This document shows, piece after piece, positions 31,901 through 40,508 of a DNA stretch of 40,508 nt (the stretch's first letter is position 1; each line of letters starts with the position of its first letter). The notes under the pieces are model-generated. The model was not told the DNA's origin. It did not search any database and saw nothing but the letters and a program-made list of their open reading frames with translations. The stretch comes from Bifidobacterium stellenboschense. GTDB taxonomy: Bacteria > Actinomycetota > Actinomycetes > Actinomycetales > Bifidobacteriaceae. The stretch covers positions 1-40,508 of the forward strand of contig NZ_JGZP01000031.1 of assembly GCF_000741785.1 (NCBI RefSeq). Direction: 5' to 3'. The translations under genes and the position numbers were made by a program.

Positions 31901-33418
31901 TCACGCGGAGAAGTAGGCGAGCACGTCGGCGGCCGAGCCGAACGACGCCTGCGCGCCAAGACGCGTGGCCGCGTAGCCGGCCACGTAGGAGGCCATCTGC
32001 GCGGATTCGAGCAGCGAATAGCCGGCGGCGAGGCCGGAAAGCACGGTGCCCATGAACGCGTCGCCGCAACCGGTCGTGTCCTTGGCGGGGACCTTCGCCA
32101 CATCGACGCGGTACCAGCGGTAGTTCTCGATGACGACGGACCCCTGATCGCCGAGCGTGACGATCGCACGTTCGAACCCGTAGTCGGCGATGCGCGACAC
32201 CACGTCGTCCCAATCGCAGCCCGACCAGTCGCCGCCGTCCGGCTCGTCGAGTTCGAGCAGCTGGGCGGCCTCATGCTCGTTGACGAGCAGGATGTCGGTG
32301 GAGGTGACGAGTTCGTGCGGCAGTTCGGGTAGGAACGGCGACTCGTTGAGCAGCACGGTCACGCCGTCCGCGTGCGCGGCCTCGGCGGCGGCGATCACCG
32401 TGGTCATCGGGCTTTCCAGGCACAGGCCGAGCACGCTCGCATCGGCGAGCGCGTCTCGGTGCGACTGCACGTAGCCGGCGCTCACCTTGCCGTTCGCGCC
32501 CGGCGAGTAGACGATCGTGTTCTCGCCGTTCGCGTCCACGGTGATGACGGTGGTGCCGGTCGCGCCCTCGGTGCGCAGGATCTCGCTCGTATCGACGCCG
32601 GCCGCGTCGAGTTCGCCGAGCAGGAAGTCGGCGTTCGGATCGTTGCCGACCGCGCCGTAGATGCACACGTTGGCGCCGAGACGCGCCGCGGCGGACGCCT
32701 GGTTCGCGCCTTTGCCGCCGGGCAGGATGCGCAGCGCCCCGCCGCGGACGGTCTCGCCGGGTTCGGGCAGGCGGCGGGCGGTCACCGTGTAGTCGGCGTT
32801 CATCGAGCCGACGACGGCGACCGATCCTTCGGCGCGTTCCAGGCTGATGAGTCTGTCGCGCACCTCCTGCGGCATGACGGGGCGCATGCCGCCTTCGAGC
32901 ACGACGGCGGGGATGACGCCGGTCATCACCACCGGTTTGAGGCCGGAGCCGGTGCCGTTGGTGACGATCGCCGGCATGGATTGGGTGACCGACTGGACCA
33001 CCGACTGGGCCAGCGACGGTTTGGCGGCGCGGGAGGAGGATTGCGCCACGGACTGTTGGACGCCGGCGGGCACCTGCACGACCGGCTGCGTGGCCGTGGG
33101 CGCCTGCACGACCAGCGGCTGCGGCTGGGATTGGGATTGGATGGGCGGGGACGGCACCCCGGCGGCGAGCGCCTCCTGCTCCACCGACTGCACGAGGGAG
33201 GCCAGACGCTCCTGGGATTGGATCTTCGACCGTTCGCTCATCGGCGTGACGGGCGGGATGGCCGCCGGCATCGTCTCGGCGGCGGGATGGACGACGGGAA
33301 TGCGTTCGGTGTCCGCGGGAGGCTCCACCGCTTGCGCCTGCACCTGCGCCGCTTCCTCGGACGGTACGATGACGGTGGGACCGTCGTCGGGCATGTCGCC
33401 GCTCTCTTCTGCGCTCAT
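31901..33418 (-). CDS. rbsK: Ribokinase-like PfkB kinase with long N-terminal extension
   Basis: The start is placed at ATG 33418 (MSAEESGDM), giving 505 residues; a slightly earlier GTG is possible. The C-terminal 305 residues are a complete PfkB-family sugar kinase. SVAVVGSMNADYTV opens it at 199, LPGGKGANQASAAARLGA is the substrate loop, and DTTGCGDAFMGTVLSGLA is the ATP/anion-hole motif with the catalytic aspartate. Layout and the GSMNADY start match ribokinases. The first about 198 residues are rich in Q, S, V, A and P (SLVQSVEQEA; SLAQSVVQSVTQS) with no known domain, which is unusual because ribokinases are normally near 310 residues. The MFS gene follows on the same strand. Confidence 0.85.
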   Translation of the reverse strand: MSAEESGDMPDDGPTVIVPSEEAAQVQAQAVEPPADTERIPVVHPAAETMPAAIPPVTPMSERSKIQSQERLASLVQSVEQEALAAGVPSPPIQSQSQPQPLVVQAPTATQPVVQVPAGVQQSVAQSSSRAAKPSLAQSVVQSVTQSMPAIVTNGTGSGLKPVVMTGVIPAVVLEGGMRPVMPQEVRDRLISLERAEGSVAVVGSMNADYTVTARRLPEPGETVRGGALRILPGGKGANQASAAARLGANVCIYGAVGNDPNADFLLGELDAAGVDTSEILRTEGATGTTVITVDANGENTIVYSPGANGKVSAGYVQSHRDALADASVLGLCLESPMTTVIAAAEAAHADGVTVLLNESPFLPELPHELVTSTDILLVNEHEAAQLLELDEPDGGDWSGCDWDDVVSRIADYGFERAIVTLGDQGSVVIENYRWYRVDVAKVPAKDTTGCGDAFMGTVLSGLAAGYSLLESAQMASYVAGYAATRLGAQASFGSAADVLAYFSA

Positions 33419-33474
33419 CTCGGTATTCACATCGAACAAGCATAGTAGCGGTCGCGCACAAATCGTACACATAC

Positions 33475-33514
33475 GTAAGTGCCCGGTTGCACGAAGCTGC
33501 AACCGGGCACTTAC
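33475..33514 (-). terminator. Strong terminator of the rpoD-parE unit
   Basis: GTAAGTGCCCGGTTGCA and TGCAACCGGGCACTTAC form a perfect 17-pair stem with the six-base loop CGAAGC, 40 bases after the parE stop. Confidence 0.8.
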
Positions 33515-33554
33515 ACTCCCCCGCCGTCGCCGACGCAGGAGCCTCGCAGAACCG

Positions 33555-35843
33555 TCACGTGTCGATCTTGGAACGGTCGAAATCGTCCGCGTTCTCGACG
33601 ATGAACGCCTTGCGCGGCGGCACGTCATCGCCCATGAGCAAGCTGAAGATCTCGGCCGCCTGCGCGGCGTCCTCCATGCGGATGCGGCGCAGCATGCGCG
33701 TACGCGGGTCCATCGTCGTGTCGGCCAGCTGGTCGGCGTCCATCTCGCCCAAGCCCTTGTAGCGCTGGATGTCCGGATTGTAGGAGATGTGGCGGCGGTC
33801 CAGATCGGCGAGCTTGCCGGCGAGCTCGTCGTCCGAATACGTGTAGATGTATTCGCCCTTGTGCGAGCCGGCGAGCGCGATGCGGTGCAGCGGAGGCACG
33901 GCCGCGTACACGTGGCCGTGTTCGATGAGCGGACGCATGTAGCGGTAGAACAGGGTGAGCAGCAGGATGCGGATGTGCGCGCCGTCCACATCGGCATCGG
34001 TCATCATGATGACCTTGTTGTAGCGCGCCTGCTCGATGTCGAAGCTCTGCCCGCTTCCGGCACCCACCACCTGGATGATGGCCGCGCACTCCTTGTTCGA
34101 CAGCATCTGAGTGATCGACGCCTTCTGCACGTTGAGGATCTTGCCTCGAATCGGCAGGAGCGCCTGGAAGCCGGAGTTGCGGGCCGCCTTCGCGGTGCCG
34201 AGCGCGGAGTCGCCCTCGACGATGAACAGTTCGGCCACGTCGTCGTTGCCCGGCTGGCAGTCGGACAGCTTCGACGGCATCGACGCGGATTCGAGCGCGT
34301 TCTTGCGGCGCGTGACCTCCTTGGCCTTGCGCGACTGGACGCGGGCGTGCATCTCGCCGACGATCTTCTCGAGCACGCGCGCCGACTGCTCCTTGTAGCC
34401 GCGTTTGGCGCCGGTGATCATCTCACCGAACTGCTTGTCGGTCATGCGGGTGACGATCGGCTTGACCTGCGCGGTGCCGAGCACGTCCTTGGTCTGCCCC
34501 TGGAACTGCGGTTCGGCGATGCGCACGGTGACGACGGCCACGAGACCGGCCATGATGTCGTCGCGTTCGACGCGCATGTGCTGGTCCTTGAGGTTCACCT
34601 TGAGCTTGCGCGCGTTCGCCTCGACGGCCTTGCGCACCTGCCGGGTGATCGAGTTCATCAGCCCGTCGACGTGCATGCCGCCGCCGGGCGTCTCGATGAT
34701 GTTGACGAAGCTGCGCATCACCGTGTCGTAGCCGTTCACCCATCTCAGGGCGATGTCGACGCCGCAGGTGCGCGTCACGTTCTGGGCGTGCAGTTCGCCG
34801 TTCTCGCCGACGGCCTGCGTCTCCTCCTCGTAGGTGCCTTCGCCCTGGATGCGCCAGATGTCGGAGATTGGTTCGCCGTGGGAGAGGAAGTCGACGAAGT
34901 CCTTGACGCCGCCGGTGTGGAGGAACTCCTCGACGCGGGCGTGCGTGTGCGCGGCCGCGTCGGCCTGCGCCACGGCGACCGCCTCGGACGGCTCGGCGAC
35001 CCCGGACGCGGCGGGCGCGTCGGAGTCATCGGGGGTCTCGGAGGCCGTCTCCGTCTCGGAGGCGGCCGTGGTCCCGGCCGGCGCGACGGCGTCGACCTCG
35101 CGCATCTCGTCGAGCGACGCGTCGCCCGTCTCGGGCACGTTCTCGTCGACGACGGTGATCTTGAGACCCGGCACGAGGAAGCTGGTCTGGCGCACGCGGT
35201 CGATGAGCTGCTCGTAGGAGAATTCGGCGGTGCTGTTGAAGATCTCCTTGTCCGCCCAGTAGCGGATGCGAGTGCCGGTGCGCTTGGCGGGCACCTTGCC
35301 GACGATCTCCAACTCGGTGGGCCGGTTCTTGCGCGTGCGCTTGAACGGCGAGTCCGGCGAGGGGTTCGCCGGGTCGGCGTCCGCGTACACGCCCGGATGG
35401 CCCTGATGGAACGACATGTGGTGCGTGAGCCCGTCGCGGTCCACCCACACGTCGAGACGGGAGCTCAACGCGTTGACGACCGACGAGCCGACGCCATGCA
35501 GGCCGCCGACCGCGTTGTAGGAGGAGTTGCCGAACTTCGCGCCGGCGTGCAGCTTGGTGAGCACGACCTCCACGCCGGTGAGCTTGGTCTTCGGCTCCTT
35601 GTCGACCGGGATGCCTCGTCCGTCGTCCGCCACCTCGATCGATCCGTCGGTGTGCAGAGTCACGACGATGTTCGTGCAGAACCCGGCCAACGCCTCGTCG
35701 ACGGAGTTGTCGATGATCTCCCACAGGCAGTGCATGAGGCCCTGCGAGTCGGTGGTACCGATGTACATGCCCGGACGCTTGCGCACCGCGTCCAGGCCTT
35801 CAAGGACGGCCAAATCCTTGGCGCCGTATTCCTCTTTCGCCAT
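33555..35843 (-). CDS. parE: Topoisomerase IV subunit B (ParE), type IIA
   Basis: The 762-residue protein starts at ATG 35843 with AGGGGA before it. The GHKL ATPase domain shows EGLDAVRKRPGMYIG, DNSVDEALAG, DDGRGIPV and GLHGVGSSVVNALS. The Toprim domain shows FIVEGDSALGTA with E543, and TDADVDGAHIRILLL with the metal aspartates. The C-terminal NIQRYKGLGEMDADQL (here PDIQRYKGLGEMDADQL) is present. There is no large GyrB-type insert. An unusual acidic/Ala-Thr-Ser-rich insertion occupies about residues 230-305, between the ATPase and transducer strands. It would pair with the ParC-like protein at 1-1080. It follows rpoD by 41 bases on the same strand. Confidence 0.9.
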   Translation of the reverse strand: MAKEEYGAKDLAVLEGLDAVRKRPGMYIGTTDSQGLMHCLWEIIDNSVDEALAGFCTNIVVTLHTDGSIEVADDGRGIPVDKEPKTKLTGVEVVLTKLHAGAKFGNSSYNAVGGLHGVGSSVVNALSSRLDVWVDRDGLTHHMSFHQGHPGVYADADPANPSPDSPFKRTRKNRPTELEIVGKVPAKRTGTRIRYWADKEIFNSTAEFSYEQLIDRVRQTSFLVPGLKITVVDENVPETGDASLDEMREVDAVAPAGTTAASETETASETPDDSDAPAASGVAEPSEAVAVAQADAAAHTHARVEEFLHTGGVKDFVDFLSHGEPISDIWRIQGEGTYEEETQAVGENGELHAQNVTRTCGVDIALRWVNGYDTVMRSFVNIIETPGGGMHVDGLMNSITRQVRKAVEANARKLKVNLKDQHMRVERDDIMAGLVAVVTVRIAEPQFQGQTKDVLGTAQVKPIVTRMTDKQFGEMITGAKRGYKEQSARVLEKIVGEMHARVQSRKAKEVTRRKNALESASMPSKLSDCQPGNDDVAELFIVEGDSALGTAKAARNSGFQALLPIRGKILNVQKASITQMLSNKECAAIIQVVGAGSGQSFDIEQARYNKVIMMTDADVDGAHIRILLLTLFYRYMRPLIEHGHVYAAVPPLHRIALAGSHKGEYIYTYSDDELAGKLADLDRRHISYNPDIQRYKGLGEMDADQLADTTMDPRTRMLRRIRMEDAAQAAEIFSLLMGDDVPPRKAFIVENADDFDRSKIDT

Positions 35844-35884
35844 AATCCCCTAGTGTTGAACGATGGTTGGTCGGCGGCCGCCGA

Positions 35885-37300
<1,416 letters not shown>

Positions 37301-37332
37301 ACTGTTCCTCCTCGCGGTTCCTCGCCCCGCCT

Positions 37333-37361
37333 CATATACCACAAGGGCACACTTCTGGCAA
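37333..37361 (-). promoter_or_regulatory. Candidate rpoD promoter
   Basis: On the minus strand TTGCCA (37361-37356), a 17-bp spacer and TATATG (37338-37333) lie about 33 bases before the TTG start. The region 37301-37455 between this and the DUF4192 gene holds no other feature. Confidence 0.45.
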
Positions 37362-37455
37362 AGGCAAATCGTCAACTATGTGAGTAAACCACCCCATAGG
37401 GACGATTATTCCCGTCGCGAAGAAACCCGCGCGCCCGGACGCGCCACGGCACCGC

Positions 37456-38169
37456 TCAAGTGCAGCTGCACGCCGGTCCCAGACCGCGTTCCGACGCGCC
37501 CAGCACGATCGCCGCCAGCGTGCAATCCTCGTCGGCGGCGAGCGAGCGCAGCGCGTAGACGGGGGCGCGGCAGTCGCCCAGCCACCACAGGATGTAGGCG
37601 ATCGCGGCGAACGGCTGCGCCGTCATCGACAGCGGCATCAGGCACGCCATGGCGGAGAACATGGTGATCCCCGCCTGGCAGCGGTCCATGTCCGGCCCGT
37701 CGTCGTCCTTGAAGGCGGCGGTCATCAGGTCGCGCACCAGCGCGGAGACGGGAGGCGTGCGCGGGCGCGACAGGATCGTCATCAGCGTGTCCCTGTCGCA
37801 GGCTGCCCGGTCGACGATCAGCGAGAGGATCAGCGCGTCGCGCATCGCCAGCACCTCGTGCATGCCGACGGCGATCGTGGCCATCGTCTCCTCGTCGAGG
37901 TCGACGCGGCCGTGGTCGATGTTGTCGAGCCACTCGTCGAGCGGACCGTCCATCCACTCGTTGTTGCCCGATTCCGGGCCGCGTTCGCGCCGATCGGCGC
38001 GCAGGCGCCCCACGAGCCCGTCGATCACGTCGGCATCGAGCTCGTCGAGCCCTTCGAGGAACTCGCGGCACTCGTCCGGGCTGTCGGCGTGCACGGGCCG
38101 CTGCCTCCTCCCCTCGGGGCCGGGCGGATCGTGCGGATTCGCGTTACGGGTGCGTCGGTGCTTCGTCAT
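37456..38169 (-). CDS. DUF4192-like protein
   Basis: The 237-residue protein starts at ATG 38169 with AAGGAGG just upstream. Residues 1-30 are basic and proline-rich. The C-terminal part (FAAIAYILWWLGDCRAPVYALRSLAADEDCTLAAIVLGASERGLGPA) matches the end of the actinobacterial DUF4192 family, whose members are typically longer. No catalytic motif is visible. A small hairpin, TCACGGCC/GGCCGTGA (38206-38231), lies in its leader. It sits upstream of rpoD on the same strand, with 155 bp between, so it may have its own transcript. Function is unknown. Confidence 0.65.
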   Translation of the reverse strand: MTKHRRTRNANPHDPPGPEGRRQRPVHADSPDECREFLEGLDELDADVIDGLVGRLRADRRERGPESGNNEWMDGPLDEWLDNIDHGRVDLDEETMATIAVGMHEVLAMRDALILSLIVDRAACDRDTLMTILSRPRTPPVSALVRDLMTAAFKDDDGPDMDRCQAGITMFSAMACLMPLSMTAQPFAAIAYILWWLGDCRAPVYALRSLAADEDCTLAAIVLGASERGLGPACSCT

Positions 38170-38353
38170 GGCATCCTCCTTGATGGTCGTTCGATGGTCG
38201 TTCCGTCACGGCCGGGGTTCCTCGGCCGTGATGCCAGTATGACGGCGCGGACCCGCCGCGCGCACGCTCCACGGCCAATGTGGTCAGTACCCTGCGAGGC
38301 CTTGGAACCATTGGGTTCTTGTGTTCGGCGCACATTGTGGATAACTTAGAGGC

Positions 38354-39451
38354 ATGTGCTTGAGAGACGTTGACCGTTCCCTGATTGAACCGCGTATCGC
38401 CGCCCTGGTGGCCGAACGGGCGGGCGTGCCCGCCGAAGGCGCCGCCGAGGCCGGCTCCCCCATCCCCGCCGCCTGCCGGTCGATGATGGACGCGGTCGTA
38501 CGTCAGGGCGTGACCTCCAGCGAAGGCGGCAAACGTCTGCGCGCGCTGCTCGCCCTCGCCGCGTACGACGCGTTCGGAGGGGACACGGCGGCGCGCGACG
38601 CGATGGTGGATATGGCGTGCGCGATCGAGGTGTTCCAGACGGCGGCGCTCGTGCACGACGACATCATCGACGACTCCGACCTGCGCCGCGGCAAGCCAAG
38701 CGCGCACCGGGCGCTGGAGGACCGCACCGGCGACGCGGCGATCGGCCGCGGGTTGGGGCTCATGCTCGGCGACCTGCTCGCCACCGCCTGCGTCGACATC
38801 GCCAACAGCGCGGCCGCACGGCTCGAGAACCCGTCCGCGCTGGTCTCCGCGTTCCTCACCATGCAGCGCGAGGTGGAGATCGGACAGGTGCTCGACCTCG
38901 CCGTCGAACAGGCGTCGCTGGCCGACCCGCAGGCGCTCGCGGAGGCGTCGCTCGGCGTGTTCCGCTGGAAGACGGCCAGCTACACGACGATCGCGCCGCT
39001 CGAACTCGCACTGCTCGCCGCCGGCGACGCCCCGGCGGACGCGCGCGCGAAGGCGCTCGCCGTGGGTGTGCCGCTGGGTCTCGCGTTCCAATTGGAGGAC
39101 GATCTGATCGACGTGATCGGGTCGAGCCGCACGAGCGGCAAGCCGGTGGGCGGCGACATCCGCGAAGGCAAGCGCACGGTGCTGCTCGCCGACGCGCTCG
39201 AAGCCGCGTCCGACACGGAGCGCGCCGAACTCGTCGCCATGTTCTCCGCCCCCGCGCGCGACGAGGCGGACGTACGCCGCGCGATCGGCCTGTTCGCCTC
39301 CACCGGCGCCGTGGACCGTTCCCGCGAACGCATCGCGGACCTGTGGACGCAATCACGCGAGGCGATCGACGCGCTCGGCCTCGGGCCGGCCGCGCACAGG
39401 CGCCTCACGGACGCGTGCGCGCGTTTCGTGCCGGACGTGGCCGAACGCTAG
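38354..39451 (+). CDS. idsA: Polyprenyl (trans-isoprenyl) diphosphate synthase
   Basis: The 365-residue protein starts at ATG 38354. An AGAGG lies too close (one base) to be a good site, and a GATAAC box just upstream would suit a leaderless or nearly leaderless message. The first aspartate-rich motif is DDIID (102-106) in LVHDDIIDDSDLRRG, and the second is DDLID (249-253) in FQLEDDLIDVIG; GGKRLRALL (58-66) is the substrate-binding box. Small residues (A97, A98) precede the first motif, which in this family allows longer chains, but product length is not certain. It makes prenyl diphosphates from farnesyl or geranyl precursors. It is followed by the kinase gene 94 bp downstream. Confidence 0.88.
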   Translation: MCLRDVDRSLIEPRIAALVAERAGVPAEGAAEAGSPIPAACRSMMDAVVRQGVTSSEGGKRLRALLALAAYDAFGGDTAARDAMVDMACAIEVFQTAALVHDDIIDDSDLRRGKPSAHRALEDRTGDAAIGRGLGLMLGDLLATACVDIANSAAARLENPSALVSAFLTMQREVEIGQVLDLAVEQASLADPQALAEASLGVFRWKTASYTTIAPLELALLAAGDAPADARAKALAVGVPLGLAFQLEDDLIDVIGSSRTSGKPVGGDIREGKRTVLLADALEAASDTERAELVAMFSAPARDEADVRRAIGLFASTGAVDRSRERIADLWTQSREAIDALGLGPAAHRRLTDACARFVPDVAER

Positions 39452-39545
39452 AGTGGAACGGCAAGGGAGTCTTCCGCTGCGGCGCGCGCGGCGGGAAACG
39501 ACCCGGTGATTTTCGTGAGTGACGTAAGGACACGGACGCAACCCT

Positions 39546-40508
39546 ATGAGTGAAGCCGCAAACACCCCCGTAGGCCAGATGATCGAAGGCCGCTACCGCA
39601 TCGTGCGCCGAATCGCGCAGGGCGGCATGGCGACGGTGTACGAGGCGCAGGACGAACGGCTCGGCCGCACGGTGGCCGTCAAGATGATGCACACGCAACT
39701 TGCGCAGGGACCGCACCGCGACCAGTTCCTCGAACGGTTCCGCCGCGAGGCGCGGTCCGCCGCGCGCATCGCCAACCCGCACGTCGTGCAGGTGTACGAC
39801 GCCGGCGAATCCGACGGCCGCGCCTACCTCGTCATGGAGTACGTGCACGGCGTGAACCTTCGCCACGAGATGAACGAGCAGGGCGTGTTCAGCGTACGCC
39901 AGACGCTGCGCGTCGTCGCCGAGACGCTCGACGGCCTGTCCAGCGCGCATCAGGTGAACGTCGTACACCGCGACATCAAACCCGAGAACATCATGCTCAA
40001 CGATCGAGGCCGCGTGCAGATCACCGACTTCGGTCTCGCGAAGGCCACCTCGCAGGCGACGCTCTCCTCCACCGGCATGCTGCTCGGCACCGCCGCCTAC
40101 CTGCCGCCGGAAACCATCGAACGCAACGAGGCGACCCCGCAGGGCGACCTGTACGCGGTCGGCATCATGGCGTGGGAGATGCTCGTCGGCCACGTGCCGT
40201 TCATCTCCGACAATCCCGTCACGCTCGTCTTCAAGCACGTCCATGAGGACGTGCCGCCCCTCACCACGCCGTGCCCCGGCATCGACCCGGCGGTCGCACG
40301 ATTCGTCACACACCTGACCGAACGCGCCATCGACGCGCGCCCCGCCGACGCGACCGCCGCGGCGGCGGAACTGCGCGACGTGATGCGCACGCTGTCGGTG
40401 GAGGCGTGGCAGTACCGGCGACCGGCGTCGGCGGATGCCACGGACGCCGCGGACGCCGCCGGTTTCGACGGCGCACGCACGCCGGTCGGCGCACGGCTCG
40501 CCGGGGCG
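39546..40508 (+). CDS. PknB-type Ser/Thr protein kinase, N-terminal part
   Basis: The gene begins at ATG 39546 and runs off the window, giving 321 visible residues. The kinase core is complete. Glycine loop IAQGGMATVY (23-32), catalytic lysine K46 in VAVKMM, HRDIKPEN (141-148) and DFG (161-163) with GTAAYLPPE are all present. This is the Hanks-type family found in actinobacteria, where it controls cell wall synthesis and division. After the kinase domain (ending near residue 280) an Ala/Asp-rich linker starts. Whether a transmembrane helix and PASTA domains follow, as in PknB, cannot be seen here. An AAGGA (39526-39530) is too far upstream to be a strong ribosome site, so initiation may be weak or leaderless. 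Confidence 0.88.
   Translation, partial: MSEAANTPVGQMIEGRYRIVRRIAQGGMATVYEAQDERLGRTVAVKMMHTQLAQGPHRDQFLERFRREARSAARIANPHVVQVYDAGESDGRAYLVMEYVHGVNLRHEMNEQGVFSVRQTLRVVAETLDGLSSAHQVNVVHRDIKPENIMLNDRGRVQITDFGLAKATSQATLSSTGMLLGTAAYLPPETIERNEATPQGDLYAVGIMAWEMLVGHVPFISDNPVTLVFKHVHEDVPPLTTPCPGIDPAVARFVTHLTERAIDARPADATAAAAELRDVMRTLSVEAWQYRRPASADATDAADAAGFDGARTPVGARLAGA

Overview
The window is GC-rich actinobacterial DNA, most probably from a Bifidobacterium. The evidence is inference from several signals. The principal sigma factor has a lysine/alanine and poly-aspartate N-terminus. There is a second type IIA topoisomerase pair (the end of a ParC-like gene at 1-1080, and ParE at 33.5-35.8 kb). The order kinase / polyprenyl synthase / DUF4192 / sigma factor / ParE is actinobacterial. 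GTG and TTG starts and leaderless-looking genes occur, and long antisense shadow frames are everywhere. No rRNA, tRNA, IS element, integrase or CRISPR array was seen.

Layout. 0-5.4 kb: the ParC end, then a small operator-controlled membrane-protein/regulator pair, an ABC exporter and an orphan OmpR-like regulator. 5.5-6.4 kb: an inositol-monophosphatase-family enzyme on the minus strand. 6.4-7.1 kb: a long noncoding stretch with a 33-bp-phased motif array, a two-armed 21-bp repeat structure (locus A) and a dense array of GTGAA/TTCAC half-sites over a promoter. 7.1-16.0 kb: one plus-strand operon with a NYN-domain protein, a fused HTH / N6-methylase-like / specificity-like protein, and a complete type I restriction system (HsdM, HsdS, HsdR). 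16.5-19.7 kb: a minus-strand operon of an ADP-ribosylglycohydrolase, a J-domain-like protein, a HIRAN protein and a Sel1-repeat protein. 20.4-20.7 kb: a second copy of the two-armed 21-bp repeat structure (locus B). 21-23 kb: iron alcohol dehydrogenase with a coupled small gene. 23-28 kb: an Lhr-type helicase with dispersed palindromic repeats translated in frame. 28-30.5 kb: an XRE / DUF2975 pair divergent from a DUF4173 membrane protein, with shared operator-like palindromes. 30.5-33.4 kb: MFS transporter and a ribokinase-like protein with a 200-residue extension. 33.5-40.5 kb: parE, rpoD, DUF4192, polyprenyl synthase and a Ser/Thr kinase cut by the window end.

How it fits together. The core parts (topoisomerase, sigma factor, isoprenoid, kinase) look like stable chromosome. 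The 7-20 kb part looks accessory: a restriction system with two unusual upstream partners and a possible stress or defence operon, bracketed by two related copies of the same repeat structure. The two most interesting observations are (1) the NYN + HTH/methylase-like/TRD + type I restriction operon with its half-site array, and (2) the paired 21-bp repeat loci around it. A third is the in-frame translation of the palindromic repeat family (peptide GELSAKRT) inside the Lhr helicase.
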